From Fidelibacterota bacterium (GTDB lineage: Bacteria; Fidelibacterota; Marinisomatia; Marinisomatales; TCS55), in assembly GCA_029936965.1 (NCBI GenBank), contig JAPYRG010000006.1:29558-93557 (forward strand): 64,000 nucleotides of DNA, given 5' to 3'. The translations under genes and the position numbers were made by a program. Below, in pieces: positions 36,327 through 44,795 of the stretch. The notes under the pieces are model-generated. The model did not search any database and had not been told where the DNA came from. It saw nothing but the letters and a program-made list of their open reading frames with translations. How positions within the stretch are numbered: the stretch's first letter is position 1; every line of letters starts with the position of its first letter.

Positions 36327-37229
36327 CTATTTATTATAATTACCAGTCCACCATTTTAATTCTTCTTCTACCCATGGCCCATACTCTTCTTCTTGATAAA
36401 TCATCATTCCGTCTTCAGAAAAGGAACGCCAAATTCCTTTAGGAAATCCATTTGAGTATTCACCTTCTATTGCTGGATTACCATTATTAAAATACCAAAT
36501 CCATGCACCATTTTGCTTCCCATCTAAGAATGAGCCTTCTAACCTATTATTACCATTTTCAAACCATTCATAAATATTCCCTACCAAAATTCCTTTATCA
36601 TAAATATAATGAAATTCTTTCTGTCCATTATTAAACCATGAAATCTGCTCACCATCTTGATCTCCAAGAAACCAAAATAATTTTAATCGATGACTACCAT
36701 CTTCATGCCATCCAAGTTCCCATTGATGTTTTTTGCCCTTTGTATAAAATACTTCGCTGTATTTTCTCCCGTTTTCATGCCAATGTGTAAATCTTCCCTG
36801 TAATTCATTGTACTTATAGTTAGTCTCTGATAACTTTTTTTGAGATTCATAATAGTTAGTCCATAAGCCTTCCTTATTACCTTTAAGGAATGTTCCTGAC
36901 TCTTGCAGACCCCCAGATTGAAAATATAATCTGAATGGGCCATGTTGGAGATTATTAACAAAAGTCACTTCAGACTTTTTTTCACTAGTTATATACCGCC
37001 AAGTCCAAACACCTTCTTGTAAACCTGATACAAGATTGCCTTCAAATTCTATTTCACCAGTAGAATATTGTTTATAAACACTCCCTTCAAAAGGATTCTT
37101 AGTATTTGGTAAATACCTTTTTCCTTTATCATCAAGATCTTCTCTTATTATTAAACTATCTATGTCTACTCCACTAGCGTTTATAGCAGTTGGTAGTAAA
37201 CAAATAATTAAAATTAAAACATTCGCCAT
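36327..37229 (-). CDS. Exported MORN-variant repeat protein
   Basis: 300 aa with a signal peptide (MANVLILIICLLPTAINA). From about residue 55 the protein is built of about nine repeats of 22-24 residues of the MORN_2 type, with motif GxxxxxWxxYxxxGxxxxExxY (examples: LQEGVWTWRY, NKEGLWTNYYES, KQNGAWIWYFNNGNPAIEGEY, FPKGIWRSFSEDG). Such proteins are often listed as toxin-antitoxin repeat proteins; here it looks like an envelope structural protein. Partner unknown. Confidence 0.8.
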   Translation of the reverse strand: MANVLILIICLLPTAINASGVDIDSLIIREDLDDKGKRYLPNTKNPFEGSVYKQYSTGEIEFEGNLVSGLQEGVWTWRYITSEKKSEVTFVNNLQHGPFRLYFQSGGLQESGTFLKGNKEGLWTNYYESQKKLSETNYKYNELQGRFTHWHENGRKYSEVFYTKGKKHQWELGWHEDGSHRLKLFWFLGDQDGEQISWFNNGQKEFHYIYDKGILVGNIYEWFENGNNRLEGSFLDGKQNGAWIWYFNNGNPAIEGEYSNGFPKGIWRSFSEDGMMIYQEEEYGPWVEEELKWWTGNYNK

Positions 37230-37313
37230 TATATTGATCAGAAGCTAATTAAAAATGAAATTGTGGCAATAATGAGTGTTATAAATCAAAAACAGATAAA
37301 ATCTTATACAAAA

Positions 37314-38375
37314 TTACTGAAGTTGTATTCCTTTATTATTGAAAACTGAATATAGTTCCCCATCCCAAAATTTAAATTCTCGTTCATCAATTAGTAATTC
37401 TTGTTGATTGCTTATGATACTAAATCGAACCCGTTGCAAATGGAATGTGCCCCTTATATAGGGATCATACCATTTAATATATTTTATCGAATTATAGTTA
37501 ATAATATTTTCTTTCATCCAAGGATCAATCACGTTAAACAGAGGTAAAGATTCAAGTGATAAGCTAATTGATGGTATTAATTCTTCTTTAGCAACTTCAG
37601 CTGATCTAAAATTATCTACCCATGAATTCGTATTCATTTTTTCATTAATTTGAATTGAGACAGATTGAGCTACATCTATTGATCGATACTTGCCTGAACG
37701 AACTCTATACCATAATAAACCGCTCTTATCAACATAACCTTTTTGTATATAAGCATCAATTCCTTTTGATTCTGCAACACGCACTAAAGATTCTGCAGCA
37801 TTAAGATCTTTCCCTGATGTAATTTGAACAGTATAAAATTTCTGAGAGTTTTTATCTGTTTGAGCTACAGTTCGCTGTTCTAACCTAATCTCATCGGACT
37901 GCTTTACTAAATTATTATTGGCTTCATCGTTATCAATAATAGCAGAATCATCATAAACACTAGCTTCATTCATGTTGTTTGTTTCTTCATCCTCTTCATA
38001 ATAATCATTGCTATCATTAAAGGTGTCATCTGGGTTAGTTGCATCAACAATCTTTTTCATATCTTCAATTGTAGCATTTGTATCTATTGTTACAAAAAAC
38101 ATATTTATCCAACCAATTGTATCATCATAAGCAACTTGAAACCAGGTCGTATTAAAAAGACCTTTTTTTACATCTTTTATCTTTATTACATCTAATTCAG
38201 TTCCTATAGGAACAAAGGTTATAGGAGATTTTGTTTTTGGACTATCAATGAGTCTTGCAGAATTATCTTTTACTATTACCTTTTTAATTCTTAGAGAATC
38301 ATCAGAACAGCTCGTTATTATGAGCATTACGACAAGGAAAAATTTTAACCTATCCCTCACGATATAAATTACCAC
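37314..38375 (-). CDS. SPOR-domain lipoprotein with SH3-like N-terminal domain
   Basis: 353 aa. A lipoprotein signal ends at IITSC (Cys about 23). Residues 35-100 form a bacterial SH3-like domain (DNSARLIDSP, GTELDVIKIKDV, TWFQVAYDDTIGWINMFFV). A long acidic, Asn-rich linker (about 105-165) is followed by a SPOR domain (about 172-255: QKFYTVQITSGKDLNAAE, LLWYRVRSGKYRSIDVAQ). SPOR domains bind glycan strands stripped of stem peptides at division sites, so this is a septum- or peptidoglycan-targeted lipoprotein. It overlaps the upstream YD-like gene by 7 bases. Confidence 0.83.
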   Translation of the reverse strand: MVIYIVRDRLKFFLVVMLIITSCSDDSLRIKKVIVKDNSARLIDSPKTKSPITFVPIGTELDVIKIKDVKKGLFNTTWFQVAYDDTIGWINMFFVTIDTNATIEDMKKIVDATNPDDTFNDSNDYYEEDEETNNMNEASVYDDSAIIDNDEANNNLVKQSDEIRLEQRTVAQTDKNSQKFYTVQITSGKDLNAAESLVRVAESKGIDAYIQKGYVDKSGLLWYRVRSGKYRSIDVAQSVSIQINEKMNTNSWVDNFRSAEVAKEELIPSISLSLESLPLFNVIDPWMKENIINYNSIKYIKWYDPYIRGTFHLQRVRFSIISNQQELLIDEREFKFWDGELYSVFNNKGIQLQ

Positions 38376-39316
38376 CTCTCATAATAAAATGAACTCTTTT
38401 CTATTGGGATTTCATGAATCTTCCCAAACATAAATTTTACAAAGAATTTTACAGATTCAATTAATCTACCATCTTTCCCATATTTATACAGAATTTTTCG
38501 CACAACTGTTCCATTTTCATTAAACATCTCAATGTCAGTAATATTTCCTTCTCTATTATACTGATATATTTTCTTTGCAAAACCTTCATAGTTATTTATA
38601 AGATTTCCATTATTATCAACAAGATTCCATTCTTTAAGATTATCATTTTGATCATATCTATATTTATCTTTTAAAGTTAAATTTTTGTTATAATCATAAA
38701 ATTTTTCTTCAATTAATTTTCCATCTGAATTATAGGTGTAAATAAAATCACTACTTCTTTTCCCATCTGGATAATAGGAAGTTTCTTTGGCTAATTGTTT
38801 TTCTGAATTATAACGGAATGTATGGCTGATAAATTCCTCTCCTTCTCCATCAAGATAGGAAGACTTTTCTATAAGATGATTCTCATTGTTATACTTATAC
38901 TTGTCCTGCCAATTTAATGATCCATCAAAATCATAAGATGCTTCATTAATTATTTGCTTATGTTTACCATATTTGTAAATATTTTTCCAAACTAATAAAC
39001 CATCTGATCCATACCTTGAAAGTTCAGCAAGCAATCCATCATTATTATAAAAGAAAATATTCTTACTTAATAATTGGTTCTTACCCTCATACTTTACTAC
39101 AGAGGACATGTTGCCACTTTTATCATAATTAGTTTTTATTTGGTTCTCTAGTATTTCAAGATATTCACCAAATTGATTATGAAATTCATATTTAGATTCA
39201 GTAATAAGTTTAACTATTTTAATTTCTGATGTATCATCTGCATTTACATATCTAATTAAAATAAAAGAAATGAATAATAATCTAAATATTAAATTTGTAT
39301 TCCTTCTTCTTTTCAT
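38369..39316 (-). CDS. Exported YD/RHS-like repeat protein
   Basis: 315 aa with a signal peptide (MKRRRNTNLIFRLLFISFILI). Residues about 50-300 are repeats of roughly 24-28 residues with the motif (Y/F)xYxxDGxLxExxxYxxxGxLxxxxxYxY, as in KNIFFYNNDGLLAELSRYG, IYKYGKHKQIINEASYDFDG, YTYNSDGKLIEEKFYD and YKYGKDGRLIESVKF. This is the simple YD-type repeat found in RHS-like surface proteins but without an RHS core or toxin domain. Role unknown; adjacent to SPOR and MORN proteins. Confidence 0.72.
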   Translation of the reverse strand: MKRRRNTNLIFRLLFISFILIRYVNADDTSEIKIVKLITESKYEFHNQFGEYLEILENQIKTNYDKSGNMSSVVKYEGKNQLLSKNIFFYNNDGLLAELSRYGSDGLLVWKNIYKYGKHKQIINEASYDFDGSLNWQDKYKYNNENHLIEKSSYLDGEGEEFISHTFRYNSEKQLAKETSYYPDGKRSSDFIYTYNSDGKLIEEKFYDYNKNLTLKDKYRYDQNDNLKEWNLVDNNGNLINNYEGFAKKIYQYNREGNITDIEMFNENGTVVRKILYKYGKDGRLIESVKFFVKFMFGKIHEIPIEKSSFYYERW

Positions 39317-39354
39317 AAAAAGTTATAATCTATAAAGATTCTCACTAAAAATTG

Positions 39355-40923
39355 CTACCCTTTACTTGGTATCTGATCAAGAATATATTCAGACATAGCT
39401 GTAATGGTTAGGCTTGGGTTTACACCAAGGTTTGCTGGCACAATAGAACCATCAGCTATATAAAGATTGTCATAACCAAAGACCCGTCCTTTATCGTCTA
39501 TAACGCCATTCTCAGGAGTATCTGCCATAACACAGCCCCCCAAAATATGTGCTGTAGTAGATGTATTTAAAAAAATCTCTGTTATACTTGCAGCAGGATC
39601 GCCACCTATTTTATGTGCCAGTCTTCTTGTATACTCATTTGCTATAGGAATATATGCTGGCACCTTTTGATCTGTATCGCAATTAGAATTCATTGACTTG
39701 CCTCCCAATCTCCACCATCTACGCTTATAATCAAACCTCATATAATTGCTAATAGTCTGCATCACAAGCACGTAGGTTGATTTCTCTGATATACCAATTG
39801 GATTGATGCTTCGTAAGAATACAAATGGGTTACAAATAATTTTCCATACCCATAAAATTGGTCTGGGAATATAATCATGTCTATCAACTAATAATGTTGC
39901 TAATAAAGACATAGCGCCCTGCCCCTTACCATAACGACAAGTTTCAATATGAGTGTTTTTATCAGGGAAAATACCCGAGGTAATAGCAAGACCTTTAGAA
40001 AAATCTACATCTTTCCTTCTTGAAACTACGCCCTGAATAGCTTCACTATTTGTTCGGACAAAATTACCTAATTGATGAGAAATTTTTGGTAAAGATCCAT
40101 TCAATTTACATTGATGTAATAATTTTACTGTACCCATAACTCCTCCAGAAAAAAAAACTCCTGAAGTATAGTATTGCTTTTTCCTATTCAAAATACCTGT
40201 TATTTTTTTTACAGAAACTTTGTATTTATTTGAGCCAACAGACTTTACATCAATCACTTTCGTTTCAGGGATAATATCTACTCCAAGTTTCTCTGCAAGA
40301 TAAAGATAATTCAAATCTAATGTATTTTTTGCTCCATGTCTACACCCTACCATACAACCTCCACACAAAATGCATCCTGTTCGGTCTGGCCCGTTTCCAT
40401 TAAAATATGGATCAGATACTTTCTTTCCAGGTTCTCCAAAATAGACTCCAACATCATTTATATGAAATGTATCGCCTACCCCAGCATCTTCAGCACATTC
40501 TTTAAGTAATTCATCTGCGTGTGTAACAACCTCACTCTTTGTAACACCCAACATTACTTTTGCTTTCTCATAATATGGTGTAAGTCTATCTTTCCATCCA
40601 GGACCACCCCATAATGGATTATCGAAAGCTTCATCTGGAGGAACCAAGAGATTATTGGCATATACTAAACTTCCCCCACCAACTCCAGCTCCATGAAGTA
40701 TAAATACATCTTTTAGTAGTGTAAGTGCCTGAATTCCATAAAATCCTATTTTTGGCATCCAGAAATATTTTTGAAAATTCCAATTAGTTTTAGGGAAATC
40801 AGTTGATTGATAACGTTTTCCTTGTTCAATTACTGCAACTTTATATCCTTTTTCAGCTAAACGTAAAGCCGCAACTGATCCCCCAAACCCTGAACCAATT
40901 ATGATATAATCATAGTCTGGCAT
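39355..40923 (-). CDS. GMC family FAD-dependent oxidoreductase, cholesterol-oxidase-like
   Basis: 522 aa. FAD-binding dinucleotide motif YDYIIIGSGFGGSVAALRLAEKG at the N-terminus, GAGVGGGSLVYAN, and the C-terminal GMC blocks AHILGGCVMADTPENGV and LYIADGSIVPANLGVNPSLTITAMSEYI with the catalytic region. Cysteines 184, 187, 190 and 194 form CxxCxxCxxxC, as in ferredoxin-type clusters and in this bacterial GMC branch. Oxidises an alcohol group, possibly of a sterol or sugar derivative. It neighbours an esterase and a Gfo/Idh dehydrogenase, so a sugar-related substrate is equally likely. Confidence 0.85.
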   Translation of the reverse strand: MPDYDYIIIGSGFGGSVAALRLAEKGYKVAVIEQGKRYQSTDFPKTNWNFQKYFWMPKIGFYGIQALTLLKDVFILHGAGVGGGSLVYANNLLVPPDEAFDNPLWGGPGWKDRLTPYYEKAKVMLGVTKSEVVTHADELLKECAEDAGVGDTFHINDVGVYFGEPGKKVSDPYFNGNGPDRTGCILCGGCMVGCRHGAKNTLDLNYLYLAEKLGVDIIPETKVIDVKSVGSNKYKVSVKKITGILNRKKQYYTSGVFFSGGVMGTVKLLHQCKLNGSLPKISHQLGNFVRTNSEAIQGVVSRRKDVDFSKGLAITSGIFPDKNTHIETCRYGKGQGAMSLLATLLVDRHDYIPRPILWVWKIICNPFVFLRSINPIGISEKSTYVLVMQTISNYMRFDYKRRWWRLGGKSMNSNCDTDQKVPAYIPIANEYTRRLAHKIGGDPAASITEIFLNTSTTAHILGGCVMADTPENGVIDDKGRVFGYDNLYIADGSIVPANLGVNPSLTITAMSEYILDQIPSKG

Positions 40924-40926
40924 TAA

Positions 40927-41649
40927 CTAATTATTATTATTATTTTTACTTAGAAACCATTTATATAATTCAGGATTATCATATGTAATAGTCCAAGAAT
41001 CATGGTGTAGTTCAGGATATAGTGTATAACGAACTTCTCCACCTTTATTTTTCAAAGCCTTAATCATAATCTCAGACTCTTCAGGATAATGCACTGTATC
41101 AAGAGCACCTTGAAAGACCCAAAAAGGTAATTTAGTTAAGCGAGAAGCTGTTTCTGAATCACCTCCTCCACAAATAGGCGCAGCAGCTGCAAAAAGATCT
41201 GGTCGATAAGCAGCTATAGCCCATGTTCCTCTACCACCCATGCTTAATCCAGTTGCATAAACTCGTGATTTATCTATACGAAAATTTTTAACTAATTTTA
41301 GTAATAAAGATTCTAATGCTATTAACATTTCTTTATCCCGCCAAACGAACTCAATTGGGCATTGAGGTGATACAGCAATAAATGAGAAATCTTTCTTTGA
41401 ATTAACTATCTTGGGTATTCCATGTATTTTTACTAATTCAAGATCATCACCGCGTTCTCCCATACCATGAAGAAATAATATCATTGGCCATTTTTTTTCT
41501 TTATCATCTTTATAATCTTCTGGTAAATAAAATAAATAATTTAAACTGATATCATTTTTGTCCATGATATCTAATTTTATCTTACGCTGTTGAGAATTTC
41601 CTAAAGTGTTGAGGACTAAAACTGCAATTATGAATCGTAAAATGATCAT
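40927..41649 (-). CDS. Secreted alpha/beta-hydrolase, probable esterase
   Basis: 240 aa with a short signal peptide. Nucleophile motif ATGLSMGGRGTWAIA, Asp region WVFQGALDTVHYPEES and a His in ELHHDSW, so the triad is complete. LFLHGMGERGDDLELVK is the oxyanion-hole region. It resembles PHB depolymerase/feruloyl-esterase-type (CE1-like) enzymes attached to polysaccharide utilisation. The run of Asn codons at the C-terminus (NNNNN) is unusual. 4 bases from the GMC gene and 8 bases from the Gfo/Idh gene: part of the carbohydrate cluster. Confidence 0.78.
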   Translation of the reverse strand: MIILRFIIAVLVLNTLGNSQQRKIKLDIMDKNDISLNYLFYLPEDYKDDKEKKWPMILFLHGMGERGDDLELVKIHGIPKIVNSKKDFSFIAVSPQCPIEFVWRDKEMLIALESLLLKLVKNFRIDKSRVYATGLSMGGRGTWAIAAYRPDLFAAAAPICGGGDSETASRLTKLPFWVFQGALDTVHYPEESEIMIKALKNKGGEVRYTLYPELHHDSWTITYDNPELYKWFLSKNNNNN

Positions 41650-41656
41650 CTTTACA

Positions 41657-42730
41657 TCACCTTGCCCAATCCATTAATGGCGGTTGTGTAAAATCTGAAT
41701 GGACATCAATAGACTCATTAGTTTTTACTGATTTATCAATGGCTTCCATAACTTCGATAACATGTGCAGCGTGTTCTGCAGAAGCACGATGTGGCTTATT
41801 GTTTAGAATCGCATCTGCAATTTCTTCTAATCCTCTAGCATACTCTGTACCATCATACCCATTTCGTATTGGTGGTAGAATTGAAGGCTCTCCTCCAATT
41901 TCAATAAATTCTAAAGGAGAAGAAAAATCATGCCCACTCCCTAAATATAGCATGCCATTATCTCCATGAATCTCAATACCATGATCTTGTTTTGAATCAT
42001 TTGCATAAAAATTACATGTTAATCTTAATAATGCTCCATTATTCATCTCAAGTATTGCAAGAATGAAATCTGGAGTGTTCACTTTAAATGATTCTCCGTC
42101 TAATGTTCTACGTTTAGGCATAATTACTTTTCCATATCCACTAACTCTATTGATCGATCCCATAAGGGCAGTACATATTGTTAAAGCATATATCCCTACA
42201 TCCCATAAGACTCCAACATCAAAAAATGGCTTGGGATTTGGATGCCAATTTTCAATTCTATCATGGTTTATCTCAGCATAAACTAGTCTTATCTTGCCCA
42301 GAAGACCATCAGTTAAATTTTTATACGCTGTTTGTTGCATTTCGCCCATGTACGTTATGGGTGCACTACTTAGTCTAAGATTTTTCTTTTCAGATAATTC
42401 AATTATTCTTTTTGCATCCTTATAATTCATTGCTAATGGTTTTTCAGTATAAACATGTTTTCCTGAAGATAGAATCTGCTCTATGACTTCTGCATGAGCA
42501 TGATGGATTGTAAGGTTAACTACTAAATCAATATTTACATCTGATAACATTTTATCCAAACTTTCATAAACTTGACAGTTATATAAACTAGAAAAACTTT
42601 TGGCTCTTTCAATATCTATATCCGTAAGTCCAATTAATTGTATATTATTATAATTATTAATTTGTTCTAAATATTTTTCAGCAATATTTCCACACCCAAC
42701 TATACCAATATTTATTTTTTTATTTTTCAT
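41657..42730 (-). CDS. Gfo/Idh/MocA family oxidoreductase
   Basis: 357 aa. Rossmann motif NIGIVGCGNIAEKYLEQI, then the family signature GKHVYTEKPLAMNYKDAKRI with the catalytic Lys of EKP, and the C-terminal beta domain with GVLWDVGIYALTICTALMG and GNDG-like sugar-binding loops. NAD(P)-dependent oxidation or reduction of a sugar or inositol derivative in the cytoplasm. No export signal. In the middle of the cluster GMC, esterase, Gfo/Idh, SSS, which suggests intracellular processing of the imported sugar. Confidence 0.88.
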   Translation of the reverse strand: MKNKKINIGIVGCGNIAEKYLEQINNYNNIQLIGLTDIDIERAKSFSSLYNCQVYESLDKMLSDVNIDLVVNLTIHHAHAEVIEQILSSGKHVYTEKPLAMNYKDAKRIIELSEKKNLRLSSAPITYMGEMQQTAYKNLTDGLLGKIRLVYAEINHDRIENWHPNPKPFFDVGVLWDVGIYALTICTALMGSINRVSGYGKVIMPKRRTLDGESFKVNTPDFILAILEMNNGALLRLTCNFYANDSKQDHGIEIHGDNGMLYLGSGHDFSSPLEFIEIGGEPSILPPIRNGYDGTEYARGLEEIADAILNNKPHRASAEHAAHVIEVMEAIDKSVKTNESIDVHSDFTQPPLMDWAR

Positions 42731-42757
42731 ATAGAATTTTTTAGATATTATTTAATA

Positions 42758-44551
42758 TCAGAATTCAGAATCAAGTTTTTCATACCAGTTTTTTTTCAGA
42801 AATAATGTTGTTATGATAGCAATAATTAATGAAAAAAAGAAAGCAGAATATTTATAAACCAGCAAATTAATAGGAATCAAAACCAAACTAATTTGCCAAA
42901 TCATTCCTACAACAATATTTAATAAATCATTTAAAAAGTTAGTATTCTGTTTAATAGTGTTATCAGTTGAATTAATTTTCTTCAATATAGGACTCCAAAG
43001 ACCCCAGGGCCGAATATTTTTGTAAAATTCCATTAAAGTTTTCTCATTATCTGGCTTAGTAAATAAGCTTCCTAAAATTCCAGCAAAACCAGAAAATAAT
43101 AGAATAAAAGGAAAAGCATTTAATGGTGATAGTTCTGGAAGTATAATAGGTATTATTAGAGCTGCAGCAACTCCAGCAACCATACCCGAAAAATATCCAA
43201 ATCCATTAAATCTCCACCAATGCCATTTTAAAATATTTGGAGCTGTATACCCTCCAAATAAGCCTGAAACTATCCATTGCGTTACACTGTTAACTGATTC
43301 TGACATAAAACCAAAAATTATTCCTATACCAACAATCAAAAATGAGCTTATATAACTTGCTTTAATATAAATCTGTGAACTAGCATTAGGGTTAATATAT
43401 CGTTTATATAAATCATTTACTAAATATGCAGCACCAGCATTTACAGTAGAATCAAATGTTGACATAAATGCTGCCAACATACCTGCAAGAACAAACCCTA
43501 CTAATCCAACAGGTAAAAACTCATTGATTACCCAAGGTAATACTAATTCAAAATCAACTTTATCACCCATTGCGATTAAATCATTACTAAAAAATACCAG
43601 AGCCAAAGTTGTTACCCCAACTATCATAAACCATCTTGGTATCTGACATATTGAAACTATACCACTCATTAGACCTGCTTCTTTGGGAGTTTTTGATGCT
43701 AAAATTCTTTGCATATCATATCCTGGAGTTGGTCCTGCAACACTAATTAACATTCCTTTAAAGATCATCATCATAAAAAATATAGTAAACAAATTCCATC
43801 CATCTGAAGCTATCTGGCTATTCGCAGCAGGAATTAATTCGCTCCAGTCGAGATCTAATTTCCATCCAAAAGAAAGATCAAACCACCCATCTGGTACAGA
43901 TTGATAAAGAGCCTCAGGAGACACTCTATTAAAAGCTATAATTCCAATTACAATTGATACGATAGTTAATAATGTAAATTGAATTAAATCTGTAAATACC
44001 ACACTATACATACCGCCTAAAACGACATAAACTGTAGTAATTCCCATAAAAATTATCGCATAAACTTCAGGAGCTACATTATATGGAAAAAAAACACTAG
44101 CAAACTTTCCAATTCCTTGAAATGCATAAGCTAAAAAACCAATCACACTAATCATCGCAAATAATAATACACTAATTCTTGAAAGTTCTGCTCCTTTTCC
44201 TTCTCCAAAACGAGTTGTTATCCATTCAGATCCTGTAAGCACATTAGAACGTCGAATCCATATGGAAAGATAAATCATAAGGAAAATTTGATTAAATGTT
44301 GGCCAAATCCAAGGGATCCAAGCTCCTTTAACACCATATACTAAAAACATAAGCACTAGCCACATAGTGCCAGTAATGTCAAACATTGATGACGAATTTG
44401 AAATTCCTAATATATACCAAGGAACTGATCTACCTGCCAAAAAATATGTATCTAGATTCTGAGAGGCGCGTTTACTTATATAAATTCCGATAACAACTAC
44501 TGTTATTAGGTATAAAACTACGATTGATATATCTATTGGATGTATTGACAT
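42758..44551 (-). CDS. Sodium/solute symporter (SSS family)
   Basis: 597 aa with about 13 helices. Typical blocks: LDTYFLAGRSVPWYILGIS (helix 1-2), VVLGGMYSVVFTDLIQF (sodium-site helix region), GLVGFVLAGMLAAFMSTFDSTVNAGAAYLVND (SSS signature). The C-terminal extra helices and linker (residues about 490-597) are common in sugar-type members. Sugar or sugar-acid import driven by Na+. First gene of the minus-strand carbohydrate operon; a perfect 9-bp inverted repeat 55 bases upstream could be its operator. Confidence 0.88.
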   Translation of the reverse strand: MSIHPIDISIVVLYLITVVVIGIYISKRASQNLDTYFLAGRSVPWYILGISNSSSMFDITGTMWLVLMFLVYGVKGAWIPWIWPTFNQIFLMIYLSIWIRRSNVLTGSEWITTRFGEGKGAELSRISVLLFAMISVIGFLAYAFQGIGKFASVFFPYNVAPEVYAIIFMGITTVYVVLGGMYSVVFTDLIQFTLLTIVSIVIGIIAFNRVSPEALYQSVPDGWFDLSFGWKLDLDWSELIPAANSQIASDGWNLFTIFFMMMIFKGMLISVAGPTPGYDMQRILASKTPKEAGLMSGIVSICQIPRWFMIVGVTTLALVFFSNDLIAMGDKVDFELVLPWVINEFLPVGLVGFVLAGMLAAFMSTFDSTVNAGAAYLVNDLYKRYINPNASSQIYIKASYISSFLIVGIGIIFGFMSESVNSVTQWIVSGLFGGYTAPNILKWHWWRFNGFGYFSGMVAGVAAALIIPIILPELSPLNAFPFILLFSGFAGILGSLFTKPDNEKTLMEFYKNIRPWGLWSPILKKINSTDNTIKQNTNFLNDLLNIVVGMIWQISLVLIPINLLVYKYSAFFFSLIIAIITTLFLKKNWYEKLDSEF

Positions 44552-44605
44552 AATTAACGATAATTAAAGAGTTTTATTGGTAAAAAATTATATTAGCAGT
44601 ATCCT

Positions 44606-44626
44606 TAAATTGTATGATACAATTTA
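44606..44626. promoter_or_regulatory. Perfect palindrome, probable operator shared by SSS and GH5 genes
   Basis: TAAATTGTA (44606-44614), TGA centre, TACAATTTA (44618-44626). The dyad with TTGTAT/ATACAA half sites resembles operators of GntR/FadR- or LacI-type sugar regulators. It lies between the SSS start (44551) and the GH5 signal peptide (44707). No regulator gene is nearby in the window, so it must be encoded elsewhere. A terminator is unlikely as neither gene ends here. Confidence 0.6.
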
Positions 44627-44706
44627 GAACCATTTAACCAAAATTTTTATTTAATATAATTACAGATTACAGTCATATTTTTGATTAGAAACAATAATAA
44701 TTATTT

Positions 44707-44781
44707 ATGAAAAAGATACTATTATTTTTAATTCTACTTTTGATTGGAGGTTTCTTAGTGATTAAAAAAATTATAAAGTAA
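44707..44781 (+). CDS. Signal-peptide fragment of the GH5 gene, separated by a frameshift
   Basis: ATG at 44707 encodes 24 residues (MKKILLFLILLLIGGFLVIKKIIK) and then TAA: a lipid-free, classical export signal and nothing else. The 7-A run at 44764-44770 comes just before the stop. A -1 shift there gives KVNRNFVLVDGKRFFLNG, joining the leader with the GH5 frame. The conserved-looking NFVLVDGK lies upstream of the only in-frame start, TTG at 44796. Explanations are transcriptional slippage, ribosomal frameshift, true mutation or a sequencing error. Confidence 0.6.
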   Translation: MKKILLFLILLLIGGFLVIKKIIK

Positions 44782-44795
44782 ATAGGAATTTTGTT

